Below, piece by piece: positions 8,669 to 17,800 of a stretch of 64,000 nt of DNA. Under the pieces are notes generated by a model. That model saw only the letters and a list, made by a program, of their open reading frames with translations. It was not told where the DNA came from and did not search any database. The position numbers were made by a program, and so were the translations under genes. The first letter of the stretch is position 1. Every line of letters begins with the position of its first letter. Origin of the DNA: CAYPGJ01 sp964638515 (GTDB taxonomy: Bacteria; Planctomycetota; Phycisphaerae; Phycisphaerales; UBA1924); contig CAZWZL010000001.1 in assembly GCA_964638515.1 (NCBI GenBank), positions 124,001 through 188,000 on the forward strand, in the 5' to 3' direction.

Positions 8669-9975
8669 TACGTGAACCCCGACTTGCCCATGTGGTCTTC
8701 GCGATAGAGGTTTCGACCGTCGAAGATCACGGGTTGGGCGAGGAGCGACTTCACCTTCTCAAAATCGGGGTGCTTGAACTCGTCCCAGTCGGTGGAGATG
8801 ACCAGCGCGTCGGCGCCCCGGAGCGTCTCGTACAGCCCGTCGGAGATCTCGTACTTGCCCGGGTTCTCGCGCTCGACGTTCTCCGCGGCCACGGGATCGA
8901 AGGCGCGGATGCGCGCGCCCTGGGCGCTGGCGAGCTCCATGAGCGTGAGCGCCGGCGCCTCGCGGATGTCGTCGGTCTGCGGCTTGAAGGCCATGCCCCA
9001 GAAGGCGAGCGTCTTGCCCTTGAGCCCGCCTCGCTTCGCGAAGTGGCTTTCGATCTTGGTGAAGAACGCCTGTCGCTGACGCTGGTTTCCGTCGTGCACG
9101 GCCTGCGACACGGGCGTCGGCACGCCGGACTTCTTGCCCATCGAGATGCACGCCAGCGTGTCCTTGGGGAAGCAGGAGCCGCCGTACCCGAGCCCGGGGT
9201 AGAGGAACTGATTGCCGATGCGCTTGTCGGCGCACATGCCCTCGCGGACGCGGGCGATGTTGGCGCCGTACGCCTCGCAGAGGTTGGCCATCTCGTTGAT
9301 GAACGAGATCTTCGTCGCGAGGAAGTTGTTGGAGGCGTACTTCACCATCTCGGAGGACAGGATGTCCATCACGTAGATGGGGTGCCCCTGACGCACGAAC
9401 GGGTCGTACAGGTCGCGCATCATCGTTCCGGTGCGCTCATCCTCGACGCCGCACACGACGCGATCGGGCTTCATGAAGTCGTTGATCGCGGCCCCTTCTT
9501 TCAAGAACTCGGGGTTGTTGGCGACGCTGAAGGGGAGATCGCCCACGATCTTGCGGATGCGATCCTTGACGGCCAGCGTCGTCCCCACCGGCACCGTCGA
9601 TTTGACCACGACCACCTTCGGCTTGGCGGAAGGACCGAGCGCCTTGATGACCTTGCCGATGTCGTCCGCGGCGGACCAGACATACTTCATGTCGGTGTCG
9701 CCGTTGTCACCTGTGGGCGTGCCGACGCAGATGAAGATCATCTCGGCGTCGCGGTAGGACTTCTCGACGTCGGTGGTGAACAGCAGACGGCTCGCGTCGA
9801 CGTTGCGCTGCATCATCTCCGTGAGCCCGGGCTCGAAGATCGGGCAACCGCCGCCGTTCAGAATGTCGATCTTGCGCTTGTCCACATCCAGGCAGACTAC
9901 GTCGTTGCCCGTGTTGGAAAAGCACACGCCCGTCACCAGTCCGACGTACCCGGTCCCGACCATCGTCAATCGCAT
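8632..9975 (-). CDS. ugd: UDP-glucose 6-dehydrogenase
   Basis: A 447-residue enzyme that oxidises UDP-glucose to UDP-glucuronate with two NAD+. The N-terminal NAD fold has GTGYVGL at 7-13. The catalytic cysteine is C268 in GGSCFPKD, and the substrate lid includes NPEFLKEG near residue 154. Length matches the family. A GAGGAG site precedes the ATG. Its product is the substrate of the UDP-glucuronate decarboxylase encoded just upstream on the same strand (10127-11101), and also of 4-epimerases such as that at 24013-25011. The 3' end overlaps the convergent membrane glycosyltransferase gene. Confidence 0.97.
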   Translation of the reverse strand: MRLTMVGTGYVGLVTGVCFSNTGNDVVCLDVDKRKIDILNGGGCPIFEPGLTEMMQRNVDASRLLFTTDVEKSYRDAEMIFICVGTPTGDNGDTDMKYVWSAADDIGKVIKALGPSAKPKVVVVKSTVPVGTTLAVKDRIRKIVGDLPFSVANNPEFLKEGAAINDFMKPDRVVCGVEDERTGTMMRDLYDPFVRQGHPIYVMDILSSEMVKYASNNFLATKISFINEMANLCEAYGANIARVREGMCADKRIGNQFLYPGLGYGGSCFPKDTLACISMGKKSGVPTPVSQAVHDGNQRQRQAFFTKIESHFAKRGGLKGKTLAFWGMAFKPQTDDIREAPALTLMELASAQGARIRAFDPVAAENVERENPGKYEISDGLYETLRGADALVISTDWDEFKHPDFEKVKSLLAQPVIFDGRNLYREDHMGKSGFTYYSVGRAPVISR

Positions 9976-10126
9976 CTCGACTTGCTCCTCAAACGACTCG
10001 CTCGAAGTGTCCCAGCTCCCCGGAAACTCACTTGACCCGCCCCCGGGCTCTGAATGAAACCCCCGTTGTCAGGGGAGAAGTGCTCCTCGGCCGGACGCCG
10101 GGAGCCGGTTGTATGCGGCTCGAGGC

Positions 10127-11101
10127 TCAGTAGTTCGGTGTCGGCGCCCTGTACCGGGACATATCGATGGACTTGAACCATTCGATCGTCCTGCCCAATC
10201 CCTCGCGCAGGGGGATGGTCGGCTCCCAGCCCAGACGCGCGCGAGCCAGATCGATGATCGGCTGGCGCTGCATCGGGTCGTCCGCCGGCTTGGGACGGGC
10301 GACGAGCTTCGACTTCGTACCGGTGAGCTTGATGACGAGCTCGGCCAGCTCCCGGATGGTGAACTCGCCCGGGTTGCCGAGATTCACCGGCCCGATGAAA
10401 TCATCCGGCCCGTCCATCATGCGGATGATGCCCTCGATGAGGTCATCGCGGTAGCAGAACGATCGGGTCTGCTCGCCGCTCCCGAAGATGGTGATGTCCT
10501 CGCCGCGCAGCGCTTGCCGGATGAAGTTCGACACGACGCGCCCGTCGTAGGGGTGCATTCGTGGGCCGTAGGTGTTGAAAATGCGCACGATCCGGACGTT
10601 GACGCCGTTGGACCGGTGATAGTCCATGAACAGCGTTTCGCTGGCGCGCTTGCCCTCGTCGTAGCAAGCACGCGGGCCGATCGGGTTCACCGAGCCCTTG
10701 TACGACTCGGGCTGCGGATGCACCTCGGGGTCGCCATAGACCTCGCTCGTCGACGCCTGCAGCACCTTGGCCCGGCAACGCTTGGCCATCCCGAGCACGT
10801 TGATGGCTCCCAGCACCGACGTCTTCATCGTCTTGATCGGGTTGTACTGGTAGTGCCCGGGCGCGGCGGGGCACGCGAGGTTGTACACCTCGTCCACCTC
10901 GAGCCAGATGGGGTGCGTGACGTCGTGGCGGATCAGCTCGAAGTTGGGCCTGCTCAGCAGGTGCTCCACGTTGGACTTCTGCGACGTAAAGAAGTTGTCG
11001 AGGCAGATGACATCGTCGCCGCGCGCGACCAGACGCTCGCACAAGTGCGAGCCGAGGAACCCGGCGCCGCCGGTGACCAGGATGCGTTTAACCTCTGGCA
11101 T
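10127..11101 (-). CDS. UDP-glucuronate decarboxylase (UDP-xylose synthase)
   Basis: A 324-residue extended SDR that converts UDP-glucuronate to UDP-xylose. It has the NAD loop GGAGFLG at 11-17, the substrate motif STSEVYGDP at 117-125 and the catalytic pair Y147/K151 in YDEGK. The segments DNFFTS, LACPAAPGHYQ and GPRMHPYDGRVVSNF are diagnostic for UXS enzymes rather than for dTDP-glucose dehydratases. It precedes ugd by 151 bases on the same strand, so the two consecutive steps of UDP-xylose formation are likely co-regulated. A TATACT box at 11145-11150 is a plausible promoter. Confidence 0.95.
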   Translation of the reverse strand: MPEVKRILVTGGAGFLGSHLCERLVARGDDVICLDNFFTSQKSNVEHLLSRPNFELIRHDVTHPIWLEVDEVYNLACPAAPGHYQYNPIKTMKTSVLGAINVLGMAKRCRAKVLQASTSEVYGDPEVHPQPESYKGSVNPIGPRACYDEGKRASETLFMDYHRSNGVNVRIVRIFNTYGPRMHPYDGRVVSNFIRQALRGEDITIFGSGEQTRSFCYRDDLIEGIIRMMDGPDDFIGPVNLGNPGEFTIRELAELVIKLTGTKSKLVARPKPADDPMQRQPIIDLARARLGWEPTIPLREGLGRTIEWFKSIDMSRYRAPTPNY

Positions 11102-11435
11102 GCTGAAAATCCCCTGCTGAACCTCGGGTTCGGGCGGGGCGGGGAGTATATCGGCACGCCGGCGGGCCTTCGTCGGCCGTTACGAGCCCGAACCTCCCGA
11201 GCCCCGGCGCAGTAAGAGGGGCCTCCGCGCGTCATTCGCGCGCCGGTACCATGCCAAACCCGCGTGGACGTGGCCTGCGCCGAACGCCCCGCACGAAGCA
11301 GGTGGGTCCGACGCGCAAGCGACCGCCCCACCCCTTGGCATGGACGCCTGGCCTCGATCGTCCGATGAACCAACCCCCGGGCCGGCCGCAAGGCCCGTGT
11401 CGTCCGAGAACCATTGCAAGAGAAGGGTGTAGACC
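11102..11435. other. Divergent intergenic region at the head of the rightward glycan operon
   Basis: This 334-base gap separates the leftward uxs-ugd genes from the rightward epimerase at 11436 and must contain promoters for both. The left part has the 9-base inverted repeat described for the TATACT box. The right part is GC-rich, and I see no clear promoter there beyond an AGAGAAGGG-like ribosome-binding region before the ATG. An open frame at 11251-11451 looks non-coding. Confidence 0.45.
11145..11150 (-). promoter_or_regulatory. Candidate -10 box (TATACT) upstream of the UDP-xylose synthase gene
   Basis: TATACT on the minus strand matches the consensus at five of six positions and lies 43 bases before the ATG at 11101. 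It sits inside a long inverted repeat whose arms are GGTTCGGGC (11127-11135) and GCCCGAACC (11186-11194). The -35 region is not recognisable. Confidence 0.35.
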
Positions 11436-12494
11436 ATGCGCGTGCTTGTGACCGGGTCTTCCGGGCTGATCGGCTCCGAGGCCGTGATCTTCTTTGACAA
11501 GCTGGGCTTCGACGTCACCGGCGTCGACAACAACATGCGAGCCTTCTTCTTCGGGCCCAAGGGCGACACCTCCTGGAACCGCCAGCGGCTCGAACAGACC
11601 TGCAAGCGATTCAAGCACGTCGAGCTGGACATCCGCAACCGCGAGGACGTGCTCTCGCTGTTCCAGAAGCTCAAGCCGGAGCTGATCATTCACGCCGCGG
11701 CCCAGCCCTCGCACGATCTCGCGGCCGCGAAGCCGTTCGAGGACTTCGAGGTCAACGCGACCGGCACGCTCAACCTCCTCGAGGCCACCCGCCGTCACGC
11801 GACGGAGTCTCCGTTCATCCATGTCTCCACCAACAAGGTGTACGGCGACGGGCCGAACTTCATCAAGCTCAAAGAGCTCGAGACCCGCTACGACTACGAC
11901 GACGCACGCTACGAGCACGGCATCGCCGAGGACTTCTCCATCGATCAGTGCAAGCACTCGCTCTTCGGCGCCTCCAAGTGCGCCGGGGACATTCTCGCGC
12001 AGGAATACGGCAAGTACGACGGCATCAATCTGAAGACGGGCATCTTCCGCGGCGGCTGTCTGACCGGCCCGAGCCATTCCGGCGTCGAGCTGCACGGGTT
12101 CCTCAACTATCTCGTGCTCGTCGCGCTCAAGGAAGGCCCGTACACGATCTTCGGGTACAAAGGAAAGCAGGTCCGCGATCAGATCCACTCCTTCGATGTC
12201 ATCAACGCGTTCTGGCACTTCGCGCAGAATCCGCGCCCGGGAGAGGTGTACAACCTGGGCGGCACGCGCGCCAACGCCGCGTCGCTCATGGAATGCGTTT
12301 CCATGATCGAGGAGCGCACGGGCAAGAAGCCCAAGCTCACCTACAACGAGACGAACCGCGTAGGCGATCACATCTGCTACTACTCGGACATGCGCAAGCT
12401 CTTCTCGCACTATCCCGGCTACAAGATGAAGTACTCGCTGCCCATGATCGTGGATGAGATGATTCAGGTGATCACCGATCTGCATCGGGCGTGA
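11436..12494 (+). CDS. Extended SDR sugar-nucleotide epimerase, CDP-tyvelose/paratose 2-epimerase-like
   Basis: A 352-residue NAD-dependent epimerase or dehydratase. It has the cofactor loop GSSGLIG at 7-13 and STNKVYGDG at 131-139, a signature of the CDP-paratose 2-epimerase branch. The usual catalytic Tyr of the YxxxK motif is Phe177 here (FGASK, K181), and the downstream FRGGCLTGP segment marks a distinct subfamily. Length is normal and the Rossmann fold is complete. Substrate and even reaction type are uncertain because of the missing Tyr hydroxyl. It heads a rightward operon of glycan genes. Confidence 0.8.
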   Translation: MRVLVTGSSGLIGSEAVIFFDKLGFDVTGVDNNMRAFFFGPKGDTSWNRQRLEQTCKRFKHVELDIRNREDVLSLFQKLKPELIIHAAAQPSHDLAAAKPFEDFEVNATGTLNLLEATRRHATESPFIHVSTNKVYGDGPNFIKLKELETRYDYDDARYEHGIAEDFSIDQCKHSLFGASKCAGDILAQEYGKYDGINLKTGIFRGGCLTGPSHSGVELHGFLNYLVLVALKEGPYTIFGYKGKQVRDQIHSFDVINAFWHFAQNPRPGEVYNLGGTRANAASLMECVSMIEERTGKKPKLTYNETNRVGDHICYYSDMRKLFSHYPGYKMKYSLPMIVDEMIQVITDLHRA

Positions 12495-12517
12495 CGCCCG
12501 AGAAACGGGAGGGCCCT

Positions 12518-13144
12518 GTGAGACGGTTCATCGGAGTGTCGCTCAAGGTCGTGGTCGTGTTCTGCATCACGATTCTCATGCTGCTGACGTACGTGAATCG
12601 GGCCAGGGTGCTGGAGCTGACGCGCTTGCGCGCGTCGGCCGAGGACATCACGGCGCAGCAGGACATCCTCGATTTTGTGGAGTCCTACGAGATGCGAAAG
12701 GCGAATTACGAAGTGGCGATGGAGGACTACCACAAGTCGATGGAGCAGTTCCGATCCGATTACCCGGCGTACGCGGAGTCGTTCCAGCAGCGTGCCGGGA
12801 GGCACATGGCGCCGCGGATGCCCGCCAAGCCGCAGGCCCCGGAGGTGACACGCCGTTTGGCGGAGATCAACACGACGTTCCGCCAGAAGCGGCACGCGTA
12901 TTACAAGGAGCTGGAGGGGACGGTCGGGGTGGCCGGGTTGGCCGCGACGGTGCTGACGCTCTGCCTCATCTCCCTGCTGTTCATGGAAACAGGCTCGGCT
13001 CGCTGGGCCTACGCGGCGTTGCTCGCGCTCTGCTTTACCTTCCTGATCGGCCCGGCGCTGTACTCCATGCTCGCCGGGATCGTCGGCCTGACGCCCGCGC
13101 CCGTCGTTCCGGGCGTGTACGACCGCTATCCCTACGGGTACTGA
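12518..13144 (+). CDS. Membrane protein with N-terminal anchor, coiled-coil loop and two C-terminal membrane segments
   Basis: A 208-residue protein I do not recognise. A membrane segment covers about residues 4-27. It is followed by a charged, Tyr-rich helical region of about 100 residues predicted outside the membrane (KANYEVAMEDYHKS), then two hydrophobic helices near the C-terminus and a short Tyr/Pro tail. This topology loosely recalls chain-length or assembly accessory proteins in polysaccharide operons, but no Wzz motif is present. I chose the GTG at 12518 because GGGAGGG lies five bases upstream. A GTG at 12491 overlapping the previous stop is the alternative. Confidence 0.65.
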   Translation: MRRFIGVSLKVVVVFCITILMLLTYVNRARVLELTRLRASAEDITAQQDILDFVESYEMRKANYEVAMEDYHKSMEQFRSDYPAYAESFQQRAGRHMAPRMPAKPQAPEVTRRLAEINTTFRQKRHAYYKELEGTVGVAGLAATVLTLCLISLLFMETGSARWAYAALLALCFTFLIGPALYSMLAGIVGLTPAPVVPGVYDRYPYGY

Positions 13145-13156
13145 CGCTCCACCGCA

Positions 13157-14467
13157 ATGCGCATCACGATTCTCAACCAGTTCTATACGCCTGACATCAG
13201 TCCCACGGCCCACCTCTCGGCGTCGTTGGCCCGGCATCGCGCTGAGAAGGGAGATCGGGTCACGGTGGTTGCGTCCCGTGGCGGCTATGTCCCATCCTCC
13301 GCCGACGAGCGCAATCAGGACCTCGGGAATCCGCGTGTGTATCGCGTCTGGACGCCCCGGCTCGGCAAGGCCACCATTCTCAAGCGCTGCCTCGACTACG
13401 CGGTGTTCTACGCGCTCGCGTTCTGGCGGCTCGTCACGCTCCCGGCGCAGGATGTCATCGTTTCGCTGACCACGCCCCCGTACATCGCCTGGGCCGCCGT
13501 GGTCCACAAGTGGCTGCACGGGCGATCGACGCGCGTGATCCTCTGGAACATGGATTGCTACCCCGACGCCGCGGAGCGCCTGGGCGTGATGCGCCGTGGT
13601 TCGCCTCTCTCAGCCGCCATGCGTTGGCTGAATCGACGGCTGTTCCGTCAGGTGGATCACCTCGTGTGCCTCGACACGGCGATGGTGGACCTGCTGCTCA
13701 CGCAATACGGGCCGGTCGAGGCATCGGGCGAGAAGGCGCTGCCCACCACGATCATTCCGAATTGGGAGCCGGCGCAGATGTTCCCGTGCCCGTTCGGGCG
13801 AGCGCCGGCCGCGCCATGGGTAAAGTCCGCGGCTCTTGGATTGGACGGGAAATTCGTGGTGCTCTACCTCGGCAACACGGGATATGGGCACACGTTCGAC
13901 GCCGCGCTTGACGCGGCCTCGGCGCTGCGCGACGAACCCATCCGTTTCCTGTTCGTCGGGGGTGGTCGACGATGGGGCGACATCGAAAAGGGCGTTGCGG
14001 CCAGAGGGCTCACCAACGTCGTGCTCCACGGCTATGTGCCGAAGGACGAGACGCCCGGGGTGATGGCCGGCGCGGGCTGCGCGCTCATCACCCTGCGCGA
14101 TGAAGCCCTCGGCGTCATGTCGCCCTCCAAACTTCACTCCAATCTCGCGGCGGCGCTTCCCATTGCGTACGTCGGTCCGGCTACCTCCAATGTCGACGAT
14201 GCGATAACGCGATTCGGCTGCGGAGTATCCCTGCGGGACGGCGACGCGCCCTCACTGGCCGCGTACCTGCGACGCATCGCCGGAGACGCTTCGTTTCGTG
14301 ACGATCAGCGTCGGCGGGCGAGACGCGCCTTCGACGAGGCCTATTGCGACACCGTAACGCTCCGCGCGTTTGACGAAGTGATCGGCCGGGTTCCGGCGGT
14401 GGGATCCCGCCGATCGCACATATCGTCAAGCGCACGTGGACCAGAACCGGCGGAGGTGGTGTCGTGA
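13157..14467 (+). CDS. Glycosyltransferase family 4 (group 1)
   Basis: A 436-residue GT-B glycosyltransferase. The N-terminus MRITILNQFYTPD with the following SLARHRAEKGDRVTV pattern is typical of WbuB-like GT4 enzymes that add amino sugars or deoxysugars during O-antigen-type repeat synthesis. The C-terminal nucleotide-binding half has VVLYLGNTGYGH, FLFVGGG and the E-containing PSKLHSNLA region. It starts 12 bases after the membrane protein gene and its stop overlaps the next start (GTGA). Donor sugar unknown. Confidence 0.88.
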   Translation: MRITILNQFYTPDISPTAHLSASLARHRAEKGDRVTVVASRGGYVPSSADERNQDLGNPRVYRVWTPRLGKATILKRCLDYAVFYALAFWRLVTLPAQDVIVSLTTPPYIAWAAVVHKWLHGRSTRVILWNMDCYPDAAERLGVMRRGSPLSAAMRWLNRRLFRQVDHLVCLDTAMVDLLLTQYGPVEASGEKALPTTIIPNWEPAQMFPCPFGRAPAAPWVKSAALGLDGKFVVLYLGNTGYGHTFDAALDAASALRDEPIRFLFVGGGRRWGDIEKGVAARGLTNVVLHGYVPKDETPGVMAGAGCALITLRDEALGVMSPSKLHSNLAAALPIAYVGPATSNVDDAITRFGCGVSLRDGDAPSLAAYLRRIAGDASFRDDQRRRARRAFDEAYCDTVTLRAFDEVIGRVPAVGSRRSHISSSARGPEPAEVVS

Positions 14468-15126
14468 GTCTCGACGTGATGCAAACCGCACGCGCGCTGG
14501 CGGATGTCCCGGAGTGGGGCTACGAGTCGGCCGCGCCCGCGCACACGGAGGCGTACCTCCGTCCGGCGGCGCGTCGGCTTCTGCCCGCAAGCCTCCAAGG
14601 GCTTCGGGTGCTCGACGTGGGTTGCGGCAACGGGGCCTGGGCGCGTTGGCTCACGGAACAAGGCGCGGCCGTCGTCGGCGTCGACGCGTCCGAGGCGGGC
14701 ATCCGCATCGCTCGGCGCGAGGTCCCGGGCGCGCGGTTTGAGGTGATGAAGGCGTCCGAGCGCCTGCTCGATGAACTCTCCGAGCCCCCGTTCGACGTCG
14801 TGTTGAGCCTCGAAGTCGTCGAGCATCTCTTCGCGCCCCGTGATTGGGCCCGCGGCTGCTTCGAAGCGCTCAAGCCCGGCGGCCTGCTCGTTTGCTCGAC
14901 GCCCTACCACGGCTTCCTCAAGAATCTCGCCCTGTCCCTGACGAACAAGTGGGATTTCCATTTGAGCCCCCTGTGGGATGGAGGCCACATCAAGTTCTGG
15001 AGCCGCGCCACGCTTTCCGCTCTGCTGGCGGAAGCCGGCTTTGCCGACTTGCAGTTCGCGGGCGCCGGACGGGCGCGATGGCTCTGGATGAGCATGGTCA
15101 TGTCCGGGAGGCGCCCCGCTCCATGA
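14464..15126 (+). CDS. Class I SAM-dependent methyltransferase (UbiG/type 11-like)
   Basis: A 220-residue methyltransferase with the SAM loop LDVGCGNGAWA near residues 50-60, an acidic strand end GVDASEAG, and SLEVVEHLFAPR, a post-motif segment common in glycan and lipid methyltransferases. It starts with GTG overlapping the upstream GT4 stop and ends overlapping the fused GT2 start, so it belongs inside the repeat-unit assembly operon. It probably methylates a sugar or the lipid-linked intermediate; the target is not readable. Confidence 0.87.
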   Translation: MSLDVMQTARALADVPEWGYESAAPAHTEAYLRPAARRLLPASLQGLRVLDVGCGNGAWARWLTEQGAAVVGVDASEAGIRIARREVPGARFEVMKASERLLDELSEPPFDVVLSLEVVEHLFAPRDWARGCFEALKPGGLLVCSTPYHGFLKNLALSLTNKWDFHLSPLWDGGHIKFWSRATLSALLAEAGFADLQFAGAGRARWLWMSMVMSGRRPAP

Positions 15127-17201
15127 GCGAATCCTCATCCAATCTCAAGGCCGCGCCCGATCCACGCGACCCCCGCGCCGACGCGCTCGCGCACGAAGTT
15201 GGCGCGGCCGGCGCGCTGCCGGGGCGGTGGCCGGCGCCGCGCTCCGCGCGCATCTCCGTCCTCGTTCCCGTCAAGAACGAGGAACGCAACGTCATCGAGT
15301 GCCTTCGCCGATTGCAGTGGGCCGACGAGATTGTGGTGGTCGACTCCCAATCGACCGACCGCACCATCCCGCTCTCGCAGGCGATGGGCGCGGACGTGTA
15401 CCAGTTCCACTATTCCAAGGCCGGCTGGCCCAAAAAGAAGAACTGGGCGCTCGAGCACGTGCCCTGGCGAAACGAGTGGGTGCTCATCCTCGACGCCGAC
15501 GAGCACATGACCCCGGAGCTCGCCGAGGAGATCGTGCAGGTCGCCGATGGCCGGTGGCGCGGCGCCGACGATCGGGAACGAGGCTGCGGCGACGGATACT
15601 GGCTGAACCGTCGATTCATGTTCATGGGTCGATGGATCCGCGGCTGCGGGTACTACCCGTCTTGGAACGTCCGGTTCTTCAAGCACGCCGTGGGCCGGTA
15701 CGAACGCATCGGCGATCTGGGCGACACCGGCTCCGGCGACAACGAGGTGCACGAGCACGTCGTGCTCTCCACCGGGGAGGCCGGGTATCTCCGCCATGAA
15801 TTCCTGCACTTTGCGTACCCCGATCTCACCACGTGGATCGAGAAGCACAACCGCTACACCACGTGGGAAGCGCACGCCATGGAGGCCGGCGACGCCGGCG
15901 CCGTCCGCCCCTCCCTCTTCGGCGGACCGATCGAGCGGAGACGGTGGCTCAAGCGGTACGCGCGTCGCCTCCCGTTCCGTCCCACGCTCCGGTTCCTGTA
16001 CTCCTATCTCGCCGAGAAAGGGTTCCTCGACGGCTACCCCGGCTTCGTCATGTGCCGGTTGCTGGCCTGGTACGAGTTCGTCTCGCTCGCCAAGCACCAC
16101 GAGATGACCCAGGCCGTCGGGCCCGCGCTGGCCCCGGCCCCGCAGCCCCGCGCCGCCCGAGCGACCGCTCCGATCCGTCCCTCGCGCGAGCCCAAGCCGC
16201 CGACTCCGCCACGCGAGTTCGCGCAGCCCACACCGGTGCGCGCACGTCCCGCCGGCGCGCGCACGCGCTCGAACATCGAAGTGCTCATCCCGACGTTCAA
16301 CGAAGAGATCAATCTCCCTCACGCGCTGCGATCGGTCGTCGACTGGGCCGACGCCGTGCACGTTCTGGATTCCGAGTCGACCGACCGCACCCGAGACATC
16401 GCGTCCGCGATGGGCGCGAACGTCGTGGTTCAGAAGTGGCTCGGGTACGCTCGTCAGAAGAACTGGGGGCTCGAGAACATCCCGTTCGGCTCTGACTGGG
16501 TGTTTATCCTCGACGCCGATGAGACCATCACCCCCGACCTTCGCGACGAGCTGCTCGAACTCGCCTCGCGCGCTCCCGACTCCGTGCGCGAGTCCGGCTT
16601 CTACGTCAACCGCCTGACGTATTTCATGGGGCGAGCCATCCGTCACTGCGGCTACTTTCCCTCGTACAACCTCCGCTTCTTCAAGCGTGGACGGGCCCGG
16701 TACGAAGACCGCGAAGTGCATGAGCACATGGTGGTCGACGGTCCCACCGGCCGCCTCAAGCGCCTCATGACCCACGAGGACCGGCGCGGTCTCGAGCACT
16801 TCATCGCCAAACACAACCGGTATTCCACCCTCGAGGCCCGCCAGACGCTGCGCGAACGGCGCGGACAGACCAGCCAGGCCGTCGTGCTCGAGCGCGGCGT
16901 CGCGGTGCGACGCTGGCTGAAGCGCCACGTCCAGCCCCGATTGCCCTTCGCGGCCCTCTGGCGGTTCCTTTACATGTACGTCTGGAAGCTGGGCGTGCTC
17001 GATGGCGCCAACGGCCTCCGATTCTGCCTGTTCATCTCGACGTACGACTTCTTTATCTCGCTGAAAAAGCACGAGCTGCTCGCCTCCGAGCATGCCGAGC
17101 CCGAGCGGCTTGCCGCGCCCCCGGCCCGAGGGCTGGCCATCCCCGAGGGTGAGCTTTCGGCAACCCAGCCCGCCGCGCCCACGAGCCCAGCCAACACGTG
17201 A
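15123..17201 (+). CDS. Fused double glycosyltransferase family 2 (two WaaE-like domains)
   Basis: A 692-residue protein made of two complete GT2 domains joined by a Pro/Ala-rich linker (about 331-384). Domain A (43-330) has LVPVKNEE, DSQSTD and DADE at 124-127. Domain B (385-650) has LIPTFNEE, DSESTD and DADE at 464-467. Both halves share the downstream FMGR, GYYPS/GYFPS, HEH and KHNRY motifs, so they arose by duplication. Each half resembles a stand-alone LPS-core glucosyltransferase. The ATG at 15123 overlaps the upstream stop (ATGA); a longer frame upstream overlaps the methyltransferase and is not credible. The fusion could add two sugars in succession. Confidence 0.9.
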   Translation: MSESSSNLKAAPDPRDPRADALAHEVGAAGALPGRWPAPRSARISVLVPVKNEERNVIECLRRLQWADEIVVVDSQSTDRTIPLSQAMGADVYQFHYSKAGWPKKKNWALEHVPWRNEWVLILDADEHMTPELAEEIVQVADGRWRGADDRERGCGDGYWLNRRFMFMGRWIRGCGYYPSWNVRFFKHAVGRYERIGDLGDTGSGDNEVHEHVVLSTGEAGYLRHEFLHFAYPDLTTWIEKHNRYTTWEAHAMEAGDAGAVRPSLFGGPIERRRWLKRYARRLPFRPTLRFLYSYLAEKGFLDGYPGFVMCRLLAWYEFVSLAKHHEMTQAVGPALAPAPQPRAARATAPIRPSREPKPPTPPREFAQPTPVRARPAGARTRSNIEVLIPTFNEEINLPHALRSVVDWADAVHVLDSESTDRTRDIASAMGANVVVQKWLGYARQKNWGLENIPFGSDWVFILDADETITPDLRDELLELASRAPDSVRESGFYVNRLTYFMGRAIRHCGYFPSYNLRFFKRGRARYEDREVHEHMVVDGPTGRLKRLMTHEDRRGLEHFIAKHNRYSTLEARQTLRERRGQTSQAVVLERGVAVRRWLKRHVQPRLPFAALWRFLYMYVWKLGVLDGANGLRFCLFISTYDFFISLKKHELLASEHAEPERLAAPPARGLAIPEGELSATQPAAPTSPANT

Positions 17202-17800
17202 CCGACACGCGATCCAACCCGCAAGCCCCAGCGATCGCCGATCAGGCCAGAGCCGTCTCCGCGTACACCACGCGCGAGAAGATCGGTCGGGTCCTGTGGA
17301 ACTACCTGGGCCAGCCCGCGATGCGATGCACGTTTCACAACTGGTACGGCCTCCGGCGCGCCCTGCTGCGCCTCTTCAGGTGCAATATCGCGCCCGACGC
17401 CCGCGTCTGGCCCACCGTGCGCATCGAGCAGCCCTGGAATCTCACCCTCGGCCCGAACTCCTCCATCGCGGACCGGGCCATCATCTACTGCCTCGGCAAA
17501 GTCACCATCGGCGCCAATTGCTCCATCTCGCAGTACGCCCACCTCTGCGCCGGCTCGCACGATCACGCCCGCGCCGATCTGCCCCTCCTCCGACCCCCGA
17601 TCACCATCGAGAACGAGGTGTGGGTCGCGGCCGACGCGTTCATCGGCCCCAACGTCACGGTGCGCGAAGGCTGCGTCATCGGCGCACGGTCCACAGTCTT
17701 CAAGGACACCAAACCCTGGACCATCTACGCGGGCAACCCGGCGCAGCCGCTCAAGGCGCGCGTCCTTTCCCGTTCCGGCCACGAGCCCGGGCAGCCGTGA
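17198..17800 (+). CDS. WcaF-like hexapeptide-repeat acetyltransferase
   Basis: A 200-residue acyltransferase of the left-handed beta-helix type. Residues 80-180 contain repeated hexapeptide turns (ITIENEV, FIGPNVTV, CVIGARS), with the catalytic histidine probably in the GSHDHA segment and the C-terminal AGNPAQPLK that is common to WcaF-type colanic acid acetyltransferases. It should O-acetylate a sugar of the repeat unit using acetyl-CoA. The GTG start overlaps the fused GT2 stop, and its own stop overlaps the rsmJ start. Confidence 0.88.
   Translation: MTDTRSNPQAPAIADQARAVSAYTTREKIGRVLWNYLGQPAMRCTFHNWYGLRRALLRLFRCNIAPDARVWPTVRIEQPWNLTLGPNSSIADRAIIYCLGKVTIGANCSISQYAHLCAGSHDHARADLPLLRPPITIENEVWVAADAFIGPNVTVREGCVIGARSTVFKDTKPWTIYAGNPAQPLKARVLSRSGHEPGQP

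Noticed and set aside
11232..12485. 417-codon open frame antisense to the SDR epimerase
   Set aside because: Composition is typical of a shadow frame (Val/Leu/Glu/Arg-rich), with no recognisable domain, and it overlaps a gene with strong motifs.
15135..17093. 652-codon open frame antisense to the fused GT2 gene
   Set aside because: It mirrors the high-GC codon pattern of the true gene, has no domain and would require two full overlapping genes. The plus-strand gene has clear motifs.
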